Assembly (NCBI RefSeq): GCF_028769735.1
Contig: NC_088193.1
Location: 7,777,814 to 7,841,813 of the forward strand
DNA from: Zonotrichia leucophrys gambelii
Taxonomy: Eukaryota; Chordata; Aves; Passeriformes; Passerellidae
Length of the DNA stretch: 64,000 nucleotides
Direction: 5' to 3'
The position numbers were made by a program, and so were the translations under genes. The notes beneath the pieces were generated by a model. It searched no databases. It was not told the origin of the DNA and worked only from the letters and a program-made list of their open reading frames with translations. Position 1 is the first letter of the stretch. Each line of letters opens with the position of its first letter. Shown in pieces: positions 22,201 to 37,200 of the stretch.

Positions 22201-24831
22201 GCAACAGAGCCCTTAAATCTAACATTCATTGCCATGAATCCCACCTGGGAATTAATGGTAAGTCAGTATTCAGGAAACCAACACTTCAACTAAAAAGTGA
22301 GGGAAGTTGGCAGAAGAACTTTACACACAAGAACTTCTGGACAGAATACTTAAAATTGCCCTGGTTTTGGATTGATAACTTGTAAATGCAAGCAGAGGTC
22401 TCAATTCATGCTTCAAATGGTGTTCATGCATTGTTTTCCTTAGCTCCTCTTCCTGCTTTTATTCAGCAGATAGGTGGCTTGAACCCAGGAAGGAGAATGA
22501 ATGCCTGACACAGCAGGCAGTAAATCTACAGACTAGCAGCTCATCCTAGCTTTATTGCTTTATTTTTTTTTAAATTGCTGATAATTACAATAATGCACAT
22601 GGGCAGGGGTCCAAGACAGGAAGAATTACTGTCTGCAGGCAGATCTGGTGTGAGCTGATAATACCAGCCTGGGTTTGCTTTTGAATTTAAATGGCAGAAA
22701 TCTCACTAAAGCAGTCTTTGGCTTGCTGTAACTTGCTGGAAAGGGTGGAGTTCTCATCTGCTTGTCCTTTATTGACACTTGTGGTGGAGGAGTCTGCACC
22801 AGCAGAGAACTGGGAGCCAAGGCAGGAGCTGCAGTGGTAGCTGGGGTGCAGTTTATGTTTAGATGCCTGTGTTTATGGCTGACATGAAGCGTTGAACACT
22901 CAGAAGTTCAGTGACAATAATCCATGTGTGCCAACAGCAACCGTAGGATTAAAAACCTACTGCAGCCTGAAGCATTCCTTACTGCCTTGCACATTCCACT
23001 CCCTTTCCACAAGGAAAAGGGGAGATTTCTAAGTACCCTTGACTCATAGGCAGCTATTTTGCCCTTGGAATTTGTGCTTAGGAGGTATGAGGTTATTTCC
23101 CCCTCCCCCTCTGGTTTATCATGCTCCATAAGGGCCTATATGAGTAAAAGAGCACATAATTTGCATGTGAGACATTGTGAACTGCTGTATTCAATAGGGA
23201 GTGCCACACTGCAGGCAGTGCTAAGCTGGGGAAGAGGTGATCAAATGCAGGAAAGCCACAACTCAGCACTTCCTCAGCTTCCTGAAGTTGCTTGTGTAAC
23301 ACAGTTGCCTTTGGCATCCTCTTTTCTATCCCTGGAGAGACAAAGTTCATAACAACTGCACTGGAACATTTCCTGAACAAATGTTGCTGTACCCAGAACT
23401 GTGTCCTTTGAAAAAGATCAATTTCAGGGCCTCAAGCTTGAAAAGTACAGCTTGGGGATAGTGGCTGGGACTAGAACAGTTTAACACAAAGCCTCCTTAA
23501 AAATAAGGGCAAGAGAACAGGAAAGCACAAACACTGATAATCCTCACACTGCTCACAGGTAGGTCCAAATAGGTTTAATCAGCCAGGTCATCTTCCACGT
23601 GTCACAAGGACGTAAGGGACAATTTCCAAGCTGTGTCAGATAGACACCCTCACGGCCACCTCCCTCCCCTCACAGCAGAACACTGCCACAGCACTATTTC
23701 AAAGTCCCCTTTTTGTGGCACCACCCCAAGTCCTGTCCCAGCACAGAGAGCCAGGCCTATTTATCACTGGGCTAAACTGAGGCACAAAGTCAAGAGACTT
23801 GCCTAATGCCACCCAGCAGCAGGCTCAGCTCGGTTTAATGCACTCTCCTAGCTCCAATCTGTGTCATCACTCTGTCTTGCATGGCCCGACTAATTACTGT
23901 TTTCTCACATTAATTATTTGGGCATTTGAGGCACAGAGACCCAAGGTGTCTTGTTTGTTAGTCAGCAAGCAAAAACTTGAGTGCAAGTTAATGTTTTCAC
24001 ATTCGCTAATATTCTACCGAAGAAATGGCCACAGGGCAGTTTTGCCTTCCTGGACTATCAGAACGGAGATCCAAACTGAAGCCTAAGGACAGCAGCTATG
24101 GCTTAACAGTGTTTGAAAAATTTAACTCTCAGGTCTTTCATTTCTGAACTGATTATTAATATGAACCATACTGCCGATACCACAAAGGCATCACTGAGAG
24201 CAGCACATGTGGAGGAGTACTGAGAGATGCTATTTTGTAACTGCTCCATGGTTTGATAGGAGAGTTCGAGCCATCTTAAGGCACTTGAGCTCTGCAAGAG
24301 TTTGGGAATATAATCACTGTAGTTACCAGGATACAGATTCCATAATATACAGGAAAGTACATTCAGAAAATCTTTCATAATTTCAAAGCAATTTGTTCAA
24401 GGCAAAAGTAACTCCTGGACTAAAACTAATCCAAGTCACACACCCACACGAGTTCTCCACTAACTTCCCTAGTGGCCAAATCTGGCAGAAAGGAGACAGA
24501 ATAATTTTTTAACATCAGGCAGAGAAAAATAAATCCCTTACTACTGACTCAAAGTGATTTAGCATTCCAGGAGGGGACAAACCAAAATTCCTTCCTCAAA
24601 ACAGCACAAACATTTGTTTTACAGATCTTGTGAAGCTCACTGGGAGTTGTGCAAAAGGGCCACTGCATGAACCTGTGGCTTCTCACTCCATCTACTCATC
24701 AAACCACTCGGCTGACTCCAGATAAAAAGGCTGCATTTCTATCTAAAACACAATGATCCAAAAGGCAAGCAGGAAACTGAAGGGTGTATTTTAACAGAGA
24801 ATTTGAAGTGGCAAGGAAAAATTCCTGAGGG

Positions 24832-24849
24832 AAAAAAAAAAAAAAAAAA
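24832..24849 (+). repeat. A18 homopolymer
   Basis: Run of 18 adenines followed by AAGATAAGGATAAAGAAGGA-type purine sequence. It could be the tail of a decayed retroposed copy, but no body is recognisable. Confidence 0.85.
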
Positions 24850-27800
24850 CAAGATAAGGATAAAGAAGGATAACAAGCAGGAATGCAGTTTGCAGTGCAG
24901 TCTGAGTTTGGTTCAAGTATCCACCCCCTAAGAGATGTTTTTCAGCATCACAGATTGATTATTTATGCGCACAGACTGCATGTGTTTCTGAATATGATAA
25001 AATACTTCGAATTTTCAAGTCCTGCAATTAGGCTACAAAGCAACTTCCCAACAGCACACAGACTCCCTGACCAAGCTGGGGCTCTGCGGGTCATGCCTAA
25101 TGCTTTCCACCTCTAAATTCACAATCTTCTGTTAAAAAAACCCAGAACTCAACACAATTAATTGGTAATTCTGTCCTCCAAACAATTCAGATGAAACTTC
25201 AAATCTGCAGAGGAAACCATGAAGTTTTTAAGTCTTGGCTTTCCAAACCATGCTAATGACCATCATTTGAAAACCAGAAACCACTAAAATATAGGGCTGC
25301 TTTTATCCTTGCTGGTGCTCCCTGAGCTCTGCCAAGCTTATGCTGATCCAGAACAAAATTAACAAGTTAGCAAAAAATTATGGAATACCCTTGTTGTTTC
25401 CAGAATAAAAACTTAGGACACTTTTACACTTTAAATTTTAAGTCTACCCAAAAGTACAGGTTACTTCTACAAATTTCAAGCCTATGAAAACAGTCAGTAG
25501 TAAGTATCTGTTACTGAGAAGAGGTAGCAACTCTGGCTCTTAGTAAATCTATTTAAAAATATTGGAAATTGGAATTTTAAATCAAAACCATTTTCCCATA
25601 CACCTCCTCCTGTTATTTACTCAGAGTTGTTATGGAGCATCTTTCAGACAGCAGCTTACATGACTGCTCACATACAAAACAAAATATTTTAAGAACCTTT
25701 AATGTCCAGGTATGCAGAAATCAGTGCTTTAAAGAGATTCCTATATTGGCTCTGTAAGTTTATTCAGGTCTGGTAAACAACAGCTTTTTCCTTAAAGAAA
25801 ACTTCAATGTGAACACTGCGCCAAGAAAGTTTAGTTTACAGTTAGCTGCTGATTAGGAACAGTTCCTACCACTCCACTAAAAAATATTTTTAAAAAAAGG
25901 CTAGAGAATTAATTTAGCAAAACCATCTCAAACTGTCACCAAAAGAGTCTTTCATTTTCCTCACTGCAGCTATTTCTTATCCCAGCAATAAGAGTGGTAA
26001 AAGGCTGCCAGCAGCCTTCCACTACTGCCAGCAAACTGAAGGTGAGGGAGCAAGCCCTCAAGCAAGGGTAGAATGAAGAATGGCAAGCACCACCCTGGCT
26101 AAGTATGGACAGGCTGGAGTGCTGGAAGAAGGCTCAGAGCAACATTTCTTACTTCCAAGAGTCTGAGGGCAAAAGCTTTATTTGCTCGTTTTTAAGCTTA
26201 CACACACAGCCAACCAGTCCTCAAAAGATCCTGTGACTATCAGCAGAATTCAGGCTTGAATCTTCCAATTCAGCTTCTTCCAAAGCAGAGGATGAAAAGT
26301 AGACTTCCATCCATTCTCTAGAACTCAGACACCTGGATTGAGCACTGACACATGAGAAGTCAAATGACAAAAAGCCTTTTGAAGTACCCCCAAAATTTGT
26401 CAGGAGCAGGGTCACAGAAAGTAAAGGACCTCAGCAATGGCTTAATGTATTTCCATTTTTTCCACTCTTTAAAAGCAATCCTTAGTAATTTAGCAGCATT
26501 TTATTTCTAAAGCATTAATTCATCAGCCGGGGTTTAACAGTCACAGCACCACCCCACAGCTAGCCCTGCACAAAAGCTCTAATGGACATATTAACCAGCT
26601 CCTTCACAGGAAGCAGCAGAGCTCCACTTACAACAGCTGCCTAATGCTATTAGAAAATTAAGTGGTAATTTATAGAACAGACTCAAGCTGGCTGAAATGC
26701 CCATTACTGATTTTGCTGATCCAGAAAGTAAAACTAGCTCCACAGAAGCAAGCCTAGAACCTCTAATATTTCAAGGCTATCACTGCTGAATATTTATCTG
26801 GCTTTGTATGTTGAACACCTGAATTTCTTACACTGAATTTTATACCTCTTCACCCTATTGAGCTGTATCAGATTGTATAGCACTGCAAGGAAATAAAATG
26901 GGAGAGGTGACTTTTATCTTTGATAAAATGAGATTTTAACTTGTTAATAATCTCTCTCAGGTTTCAGTGGGAAGCATGAACTCTCTGTACACTGATAATT
27001 ATTTCCTTGACGTTTCTTTATTCATTTTTTGAAAAAATTTCAAGGTAGGGAAGAGAACACTATTCTTTTCTGTCGGCTTAGCTAAAATGCAATTGACCAG
27101 AAGATTAGTGGAAGAATTCACATGCTGCAGCTGCACCCAGCTGATGGGCAGATTCTTGATGAGTTTTAAGTAATTTGACACTTCACTGAGGGCTTCTAAG
27201 CACAAAACAATCAGGTGCTGAAAGCTTTACTCCAAAGGTGGAAGCAAAAACTGCCTGTTCTGCAACAGCAAGGGAAATCACTCCCTGAAAAAGAGCAGGC
27301 AGAACAGTTTTAGACCACCTTGTTATGCCTTGAAGAGGCACTATCCACCGAGAATTTCCATTACTTCAACTGATATTCCTCTTCAAGGTCTCTGAATGTA
27401 CTAGTATTTTTATTTGGATTTTTAAACCCTTTTCCCGGGCTGTCCATCACAGCAACTTTTTTTTTTTTGGTATAAAGAGCAGCTGGAGGAACTGTAAAGA
27501 AAACTGTCAAGATACATCATTTTGAACAGATGCATTCCAAACAATTCTTTATCTTCCTGCTTGGAAAAGGCTATTAGGCAGGGAAAGAAGTGACTATTGA
27601 CTTTTACTTAGAGATGCTTTTCTTTCTCCTGCTCAGATGCTCTTGGAAGACACGCTTGAATGAGAAAGAAGTAAATGGTCAGCCTTATAAACAAGTTTTG
27701 CTTTCCTTGACCCCACAAGCAGATAAGGACAGTGATTGAAATGTCGACTTAACATGCAAATCTGATCACGGTGGTTGGAGGGTAGATTGATCTGCCTATT

Positions 27801-30800
27801 GATGCAATTGGCCACCACCATTTTCCTAGCCATGGGCGGAGTCATTTCAGTAGTGCTTTCTCAAAGTCAAAGGATGAAAATGTTGCATACAGTTCTAACC
27901 CTGGGGAATGGTGGTTTTATGTTTCACTGGTTGACTTCAGACATGGCCCAGTGAGGTGTTTCTTAAATTCAGAAACCCAACTATGCACACATCTCAGCTG
28001 CAAATATTAACTCAGCCGGAATCTGGCAAATCCCTGATGTTGATTAGCCCCACAGAATCCACTCAGATGTCTCAAATCATAAGGGAGCAGCACACAAGAA
28101 AGCTATACTAAAATTATAGCCTGATATGCAATAGCACGAGACAGCCAGAAGCATATCTCATTCTAATATAATTACTTTGGATATCTTACAAAAAAAAAAT
28201 TCATTGAGAGCCCAACTAAGTTCCATGCTTTAATTATCCTGGAGGCTGCCTCTCCCTGCACAATTCCCAGCCAGCCTGGACAGCAGTGGGACCAGTACTA
28301 CATGGATTTGTGTTACGAGGCTGGGAACATTCTGAGAATATTGCACTGAGAACTGTTGTATGTCGCTGTAGTACCTGTTGAAAGGGGGAAAACAGGTTTG
28401 GCAACCAGCACAAAATGGATTTGTGGGTGCCAAGGCCACATGGCAACTCTACAGCCTGGACAACAAAGGCAAGTAGATCAACTATTCAGTCACAGTCATA
28501 CAATTGCATTAGAGGCTGTCTGTATTTTCAAAGTTATACCTGTCAATTAAAGGCTCTGAATATTAACCAAGAGAGGTGGAAATAAATAAGAACAGTCCTC
28601 TGCTTTGGGTTGTTCCCAAAGTTAATTCACTGCAGGAAGCATCCCAACAATAGTGCCAAGCACACCATTTTAAGTGGCACTCAGGAGTCAAGGTGGGGCA
28701 GACAGGACCAACTATTCACTTAAACACAGCAGAGAAAAATGAGAGCAAGAAAGTGTCTCTACAGACAGCATTAGGCCAAGAGTTTCCATATGCAAACTAA
28801 GCCCTGGTTTCATCTTTCTGTGATACAAGCATTTCAAGTCTGGCTCAAGTTAAAGATGTTCCCATCCTGATGCATTCCAACAGACTGTATCATTCCAGCA
28901 TGTTCACTATCTTTATTTTGTACTTAACAGGACATTTGGTGTATTCAGCAGCTTAATGACTATTTTAATCCCCTTCATCAGTGAAGAGCATCATCCTGGA
29001 CACGTTGAAGGTAGAGATTGTGAAACGGATGCTGCTCAGAGACCTGAAGAGCCACTTCAAGGCAGAGCAGTCATTCCAAGGCAAATACTATAAACCAAAA
29101 AGAAATCTCTGCTTGATCTGGTGTATCTAAAGCTTGCTGTTATAAACAGTAAAAATCAGCCCTCTTTTATGAATGAGAAACAGCTTAGAGCAGGTCAGCA
29201 ACATCCTCTTAAAAAAGACAAAGGACTTTCAGAGGCAGTGCATCTCCAAGTCAACACCAGGGGAAGAGCTGCTGAAAGTTTAGCACATTAAACCTATCTT
29301 AGTTAATGCTGCTGCCAGCTGTGGCTAGATGTTTGTTATGCCCCCAGTTATAAGATAAAAATAAATGTAAGAATCACAGCCTAATAAATAAAACAACAGA
29401 AAATTATGAGTAATGCTATCAGCCACTCAGATAATGAGGAATAATGATTCAGATTTTTGCAAACATCTTTAAAGACAATGGTATAAAGCTCAAAAAGCCA
29501 AACTGAAATCAAGGACAGCAAAGCAAATGAAGTAAAATCATCTTTGCTTTTGCCTGGAGCAAAAGGCCATTTAGGGTCTTGGAAAACAGTGCTCCTCATG
29601 TCTCTGCTACAGCACACAGGAAGCTTGCAGCCAAAAATTTTCCTGGGTGTCTCCATAATATTCTTCCTTGGAGTACCAAGTATAGCAGTTTGCACACACA
29701 CCACTAAAAGTATGACAGTGGCCATTTCAGAACAGCACTGCTCCTGAAATCCATCAGTATCTATTACCAAAGGACTACAATGCTGCATTCTACTCAGGGC
29801 CCTGCAGTGAAAGAGGGAATTAACATGCTGTAGATGCTCTGTGGAAAGCCTCTCAGAGTTATATTTTGAAAAGTATTCTCCTCATCACGCTAAGTCCCAT
29901 GTGAAGCAAGTTGCTAAAGCTTGCTCAGTAGAATTGAGCGCAACAAATCTATCCAAACCCAGAAATTGCAGCCTCAACTGCAAAATCCCTTTTGTCTCTA
30001 CTGTGGATTTTACATTTTAGCAAAGATTTCCTGCTATTTAAGAGCCCTACTATGTGAGGAATCCAGCTCTTCTAGTTCCTCTACCTGGCAGCCAGGATGC
30101 AAAGGGAAGGACCTGTTGTGCAGGGAGAGATCAGCTGGTTTATGTTTATTTCTTGGTCTCCCAACCTGAGAAACAAAGATATACTCTGCAGCAAGACACA
30201 AGGATTTGAAATTAAGGATTATTTAAAAACACTATGCATAAAACACAGCACTATGGATTCAAACACAGGTAATAAGTTTCAGCTCCTGTGATTAGTGCAA
30301 GTTCTTATTCACAAACTCAAATGTGTGTACCATGAAAAAAAGACAAAAAGTGCATAAGCACATAGGCAGGAGGAGAGGGAGAGAACAGGTGACAAGCTGT
30401 GATCCAGCCCACAAAGACAGCTGTAAGACAAGGCAGGGATAAAGCAGCGCAAATCCTTCCACCCCATCCAGCCTTTGCTCTGGGAGGTCATCCATCTCTG
30501 CCTCAGCTATTGGAAAACTGCTCCCGAGAAAGTGGTTGTGCCCTTAACAGGACATCCACATACTGCCTGCCTTTGTTGCAGGGCAAATATTGATGCAATT
30601 TGAACAAGACAGCATTTATCAGGAGTGACAGGGGCAGGAACATGTTTCTGTCCCCCCTTCTTTCCCCAGTGTCTCTTGCAATGACACAATGCTCTGTCCC
30701 AAGCCCAAACTTCCCACACTCAAAGAAGCACCACAACTGCATCCTGTGACCTCCTCAAGAATTCCCCCAGCAAGTCCTGGGATCTGGGTCTTGCCCAGGT

Positions 30801-32594
30801 AAGCCACAGCATCACGTCCATCCATGCCCAAAGGCTGAGTTCTAATACATCAATACACTGCAAATGCAAAATCTCCATTTTTTTGGCTGGTTACCAAGGG
30901 AAAACCTTCTCCACTGCCTGACATTTCCAGCACTGAGGCTTTACTTAAAGCCTCTGGAAATGAAGTGGTTATTGAAACCCTGCAACTCAAACTACGTGGA
31001 GGCACTTAAATCTCATCCCAAATCCAAATGGGAGTTGAGAGCATCCTGCTCCATTCAAGAGTAATAACCAGTTTCCACGATAACATGCACCCTCAACAAT
31101 TTCTCAGTTTCCTTTTTCCCTGGCAGGCAGCACATCTCAGTTCATGCACAAGCACTGCTGTACCCTGCATTTCAGAATTCATCTTTGAACACGGCTGCTA
31201 AGGCAGGCTCCGTGCTCTGCTTGGATCCTGACACCATTTCATTCTTCTTTAGCGTTTCTAAACAAGTTTGTGATCTTGCAGCATAAAATAAAACACCTAT
31301 CAAATTCAATTTCTTCAGTGAGGGCTTTGATAAATTATGCAGGGAAAGACACATGCAAATGCCAATACACTCTCGGGGAGCACTAACCACAGGTTTGAAT
31401 CAACATTCTGCATTTAATCTTTGAGAAGAATACTTATGAGCTTAAAGCAAATCTGCCTCTCTCTACTTCAGGCCACAATTACTGTAAGATGACCACTGTA
31501 AGAAGTCAACCAATGCTTGGTATTAGTGAATTATCCTAATTCATGCAGATTCCTCTAGGATAATTTCTGGCAAGTTACTAGGCCTGATATGAATAACAGA
31601 AGATTAAACACTGATAAAAAAACCAACTAAACTTAGACCTGCAATGTGTCATGTCAAATCCAAAACCATATAGAGAATTTGGTGATTAAAGGCTTTATGC
31701 TAGAGGGTACCATAAGTCTAAGCAGAGACCAGCTTCTCTTGTAAATATGCAATCCAAATCCGCTTGGAATCTAATGGGAGTACATAATATTTACTGTAAC
31801 AGATGGTATGGGTTAAGATTTTTCTTTTTGTTGCTGTCATTTCACACCATGGAATGACATCATAACTAGTGGGATTCATCAACACAAAATCCAAAAAAAA
31901 GGAACAAAGCTTTTGGCAGGAAGCTGGAGCTAAAAATAACATAAGAGCCTTTAAAGAAACCCCCAAAGATCAAAAATGCTAATGTTTGGCTTTTGATTTA
32001 AGCATCTCAGTACTGAAACTAGCATAAGGCAACTCGTGGAAAATACCAAGTAGTTTGCTAAACCTCTGTTTCATCTCTGCAACATCATCACTAGATGAAG
32101 ATTTTTGAGTTCACCTCACTGGCTTCATTTAGAGGTTTATAGTGTTGCGTTCAAGAACCCAAACACAACATCTTCATGAGAAAACACAAGCTCTACTACA
32201 GTAGAGCATTAATAAAATAATAAAATTCTCACTAATGCAAGAATTGAAAGAAACCAACCCCCTGACCCTCACCTCAGAACAGCTCACACATTTGAAAATA
32301 TAACATAACCAGAAAATATTTGTTGGAAGAAAAGAGACCTAAATGAGAACAGGAACTTTCAACGTTAAACACTGCATTTATTTAAACATGAAGTCATCCA
32401 TAAGGAGATGACAATTAGCTACTTTTAAATGGAAATTTCATTGAATATCACCTGCTGTTATAGTCAAGTAAAGCATGGCCTCAGCCAGCTCAGTGTGCCT
32501 GTGAGTGTCTGCCTGTCCCTGTCCTTGACCTGGATCAAAATACACTTTGCACTGCTGTGATTTGGTTAGAGAGAAGCTTACTGTATGAAATTAC

Positions 32595-32703
32595 CTAAAT
32601 GCATCCCTGTCACAGAGCCAGAGCCTGGGATGTGACTGCTGAGGCACGTTTATCATCTGCTGCACCTCGGCACGGTACCACAGGTCGGTGACGCTGCCAA
32701 CAG
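32595..32703 (-). other. Coding-like orphan segment with splice borders in APLP2 intron 1
   Basis: On the minus strand a 109-base segment runs from TGTTACAG| to TTTAG|GTAATT. Its open frame reads VGSVTDLWYRAEVQQMINVP then QQSHPRLWLCDRDAF, with GC-rich third positions in its first half although the surroundings are AT-rich. The open frame continues upstream through the acceptor. It needs a one-base carry-in, while APLP2 exon 1 ends in phase 0; read from exon 1 it meets a stop. So it is not a simple APLP2 coding cassette. I do not recognise the protein. It could be a nested gene exon, a remnant of a processed copy or transposon, or chance. Confidence 0.3.
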
Positions 32704-34270
32704 CTGTAACACACCAATGACTCAGTGCCTTACCCCAAACTTTCTCCAGCACAAGTGGGAACCAAGGCACAGCTCCCACCTTCTGTGGATTTTGTTGGGG
32801 TTTTTTTCAGGCTGCATCTAAGTTATACTGACAATTTTAATGCCCTTCATATTTGATAGTTTGAAAAACTTGAGCTTAAAGTCATCCTTTGATAATGATC
32901 TTCCGTTAGTCTCAAAGCACAGTGAAGCCATCCAAGCCAAACAATTATTGACTCGTCTCCTCCATAAGCTTCTCTGAAGCTCACATACTGCATGGAATAA
33001 CTTCAGACCCTGCTTCATCAACTGAAGGCCTCGTCTAGCCACAGCATTCTACCCCACAGCTCACCTGTGCAGGAAATCCCAGCGCTAGAAATAACTGGTG
33101 AGACTTTTGAAGGTTTAGAGGAGGAACCCCCCAAGACAGCCTTGGAGAAGAAGCTTAGACTGAACTCTCTAAGCAGCCACTGATCTGCAGGTTGAAAACT
33201 AAGAATTCCCTCAAACCACTGCTAACAGATGTTACTGCACAGCCCAACAGAGTCATTTTGAGAAACAAATCATCAGGAAAAAAACAGCTCAAGTGAAGCC
33301 ACTATCCTTGCAGTAAACACTCCAACATCAGGATAGTCCAGCTGCACCAGTCCTCACAGACCACTGGGCCAGTCTCACCAGAAGAAATCTCTATATCAGA
33401 TGAAATGCACATGAACCAAGCTTGCCTGTAGTCCAGAAAGCCTTTTGTTCTCTACTATGCCTCACCCAGCAGTGAGTTTTCCTCAGGAAACAGAGTGCCA
33501 ACATGTGATTTCACTTCCCATTGTCACCAGCGAAAATGGAAAGTGAAATAAATCACCAAATACCGCAGAGATCAGCAGCATTTGACTGGGCATACTAGTT
33601 AAGAGTGACTAGGAGGCTATTGAAAAAATAAACTAAAATGAAGATCTGCAATACATTCATTTGCACAAGAGCATTACCACAGCAGGCAAACATGACAACA
33701 TGGAGTTAGAACTCAATTTAGTACATCTACAGGTTGATCTTTCAAGAATAAGGAGTACATCCTTTTCCCCGCTGGCTGTATACAAAACATCCCTGTAATA
33801 CCTCCAAATGAAAAGCTGGTAAGCAGCTTAGCCACATGTGCTCCTGATCAGGTGGACACCTGATTACATAAAGCCAAGCAGGCCGGGTTTGGCTGCCAGG
33901 GAGATTAGTTTAACATCATTTGCAGAACATTGGTGTTTCGATCATTCATCTTAGGTTGTAACTTAAAACTCTTACAAATGCACATAAAGACAGAATTTTG
34001 CGTTTTAAACATCAATCCTTCAGGACAAGCATTAGAACCAATGGACATTTAAAAGCCAGGCTAAAAGGTAGATTGCACTTCTGTATTCTTTGGTATGTAG
34101 GTTTTCCATGTCCTCCCATAAGGTAGCATAGCTTAGAGAACACGCAATCACAAATATATATTTAACTCCAACTGAGAAACTGAGAAGGCAGACGGAGGTG
34201 GAAGTAGTAAATCTAGTGCTGAACAAGTTAAAAAAAAACACTGTCATTCACAAGCTAGATCTCCATGTGA

Positions 34271-34298
34271 AATGTGTGTGTGTGCATGCATATATATC
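34271..34298. repeat. TG/TA alternating tract
   Basis: Short (TG)n followed by CATGCATATATAT; a minor microsatellite in intron 1. Confidence 0.75.
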
Positions 34299-37200
34299 TC
34301 CCTGCTTACAGCTGCAGAAATTCATAAATGAAAAAAAGTCAAATCTCATGTTAGGAAACTAGTCTCAAAGACAACCCCAGCCAAATTATGCATCCCAAAA
34401 TGCACTTTTCCCTGTGCACTGCCCCTCAGGAGGGAGAGTGCTGCTCCAACAGCACCAGTCACTTGCCCCATACAAGTAACAGTATTAACAGGCTAAAGTT
34501 ATCTCGATCCTATTGTATCTGAGGAGGAGCCATCAACCTTTCCAAACCAGTAAAAACAAGTCATTTTGGATAATTCACAATAAAAAGAACCTGACAATTA
34601 ACTGACATCTTCCTTCTTAACTACTTTGTAACTCACACTAGTAAGCACATAATAAGTATACATCTTCGTATGGAAAAATTGTAAATTTTTATGCACAATG
34701 TTGTCAACCCATTTCTCCCCACAAACCTGAGACTTACTGGCACCTATAGGAAAAAGGTGAAAAGGGAACTACCCAAAAGCAAACGATAACATGAATATAG
34801 TTAATGCATAGTCACAAAGCCCTAAATACTCCATTTAAGATACCCAGCAAGTAAAACCTGTGGTAGGAGATGCCATTTCACTGTGATAAACACACTGCAA
34901 GTAGAGAAAGCATAACATGCCTATAATGGGTGCAGACAAGAGTTTGGAGGGGAAAAAAAGGGGGGGAGGGGTCAATCTTGCATTTTCAAGTGCAATTCTG
35001 AATTAAGTGCCTTACCAGAAGGGTTTCTAGGCCATTGTAAATATTGAAAGGCTTCCAAATAAGAGCAAGTATCATCTTAAATTAACACCAAGTTTCAGAG
35101 GCGCTGACTGCCTGAAGCTAAAAACAATGACACCAAGTTTTACTGCACAGAAGAAGCACAAGAGACCCAGGGATTGCATCAATTTCGAAAGCCTGAGGAG
35201 TTAAAAGCAGAGTCTGAAATGCCAAAGTGTAAAAAAAGAAAGGGAAAGGCTTTGCCTTCTAACAAGAAATAGATGGGAATGGTGTACTTCTCTTCAATTT
35301 TCAGCTGAGGAACAAGGCCTTGGTTTAAGTACATGTGTAGAAGCAGAGGCTGCAATCAAGTGACTTATTTTCCCAAGATCGAGCCCGTACACCTCCAAGA
35401 CACACACAGGGAAAAGCAATGGCAGAAGTTTTACAAGGCACATCTAGAGAGAAGCACAACTGGAGCAGAGCACCAAGAACTGCACTAATCCTTCCCTGGA
35501 CTCCCAGGAGCTGGAGGAGAAGCAGTGTGTAATTATAATACAGCTAAAGCCACCTACAGAACAGTTTTTGAGTTACTTGCAGGTGATGCAACGACCACTT
35601 TAACAAAAAAGTCATTCAATCCCTGGTAGAGCTATTAATGCCTAAATAACATTTAATAGAGGTGATAATTATTTCACAGGTGAAACAAGGAGAGCTGAAG
35701 GCATCCTCCAAAAAGAAGTACTTATCATCACGTGCCATCCTACACTGCAGCAGAAAATCCAGAGCCTCCCCGCAGTATCAGATTTATTTCCATATCTTTG
35801 TTCCAGAGGAGCTTTTACTGAAGCTTAGAAGAGGCACTGCATATTATCACCTTCATAGGAAGCTGTATTTCCTAACACCAAGAAGCAAAGTTTTAGGAAC
35901 TGAGAGCAAACTAAAGGCCACAGGCTCAAGGCTGGAATTTTCCTGAGCTGCTTCTGCTCAGGATTCAAACACCGAAGTGGAAATTTCCCTAGGTGGAGTT
36001 CTTTGTTTGATGCCGCAGGCAATTAGAAGTCCCCAAGGTCTGCAGAAATGGCACAAGGCTGATATTTTTGCCAAGGAGAATTTAAGCAATACGAGACAAA
36101 AATAATAGCATGAAATTCTGCTGCAAAACACACCCTTTTTTTCCCCTCTCCCCCAAATCCTGGTGACTTGAGCAGGCAGGTAACAGATGTAAGCATACAA
36201 GAGAGCTTTGGAAAAATACCAAACATTATTAAAAAAAAAAGCCATATCAAGTCTGCATTGCCTTCAATTTGATTACACAAAAAAGTCAAGTAATAAAAAA
36301 AAACTTTGCACCTTCAAAGGTCTTGAGGGCACAGCAGAAGGAGTTTATCATTGGAATACAGATCTAATTAGCATAGATTTATTTTCTTTTTCCAGTTGGC
36401 ATCAGCGTCCTGTTTGAGTTTCTTGGGGACTTCACAATCAAAACAAGCAAAATTCAGACACATACTGCTATGGAAAGAAACACAATAATTGCTGGGATCC
36501 ATGGTTTCTCTAAACTCTTCTACTCATATTCATTTGGAAGAGAGACTGTCAGAGGTTATCAGCCATCCCCACACTACGATCTGAAAGGGAGACCGACTGT
36601 CACCAGCACCAACCCTTGGGAACGCCCTAGTCAAGAGTTCAGATACAATAATTTAAGAGAAAAAAATAAACTACCACTCCCCTTGCTCTGCCCTGCACAG
36701 AAAGAAAAACAGATTGTAGTTGATAAGACGATTACCGGGTGTTCCAGGGACAGGGAATGGGAGCTAAGATAATCAAGAGACAGAAAATCCACCTAATGGG
36801 ACCATGCCAATCCAGCTGAACTAAAAACTGCAGACATTGTTACATGTTCTCCATAACTTTCAAATGACATCTTGATTATTTACAAAAACCAACTGCTTGC
36901 ATATTTTTCATCACATTAGCTGGTAAAATCCAGTAATGACCACAGTGTAAAACCCAGAACAAAACTATTTACTTCCTAAGCTCTGCATCGAGAGTGGTTC
37001 TTGAGCAAATCTGACAGCGATAAAAGACTTGAGAGCTGCAGTCCCCCACCGACAAGACAATGGGAAAGAATGCAGCAAAAATAAGGATTAAAATACCAGA
37101 GTTGACATTTTATGCCAGCAGACGAAGGCGGCTATCATGCCTTCAGAGGAAGCAAACTGAATTGCAGGAACATTTTCATTTTAATCCTCCTCTAAAAGGT

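Noticed and set aside
29381..29788. 135-codon minus-strand frame with hydrophobic segments in intron 1
   Set aside because: AT-rich intron, no splice borders with coding features, no recognised family. Hydrophobic runs are expected from T-rich DNA.
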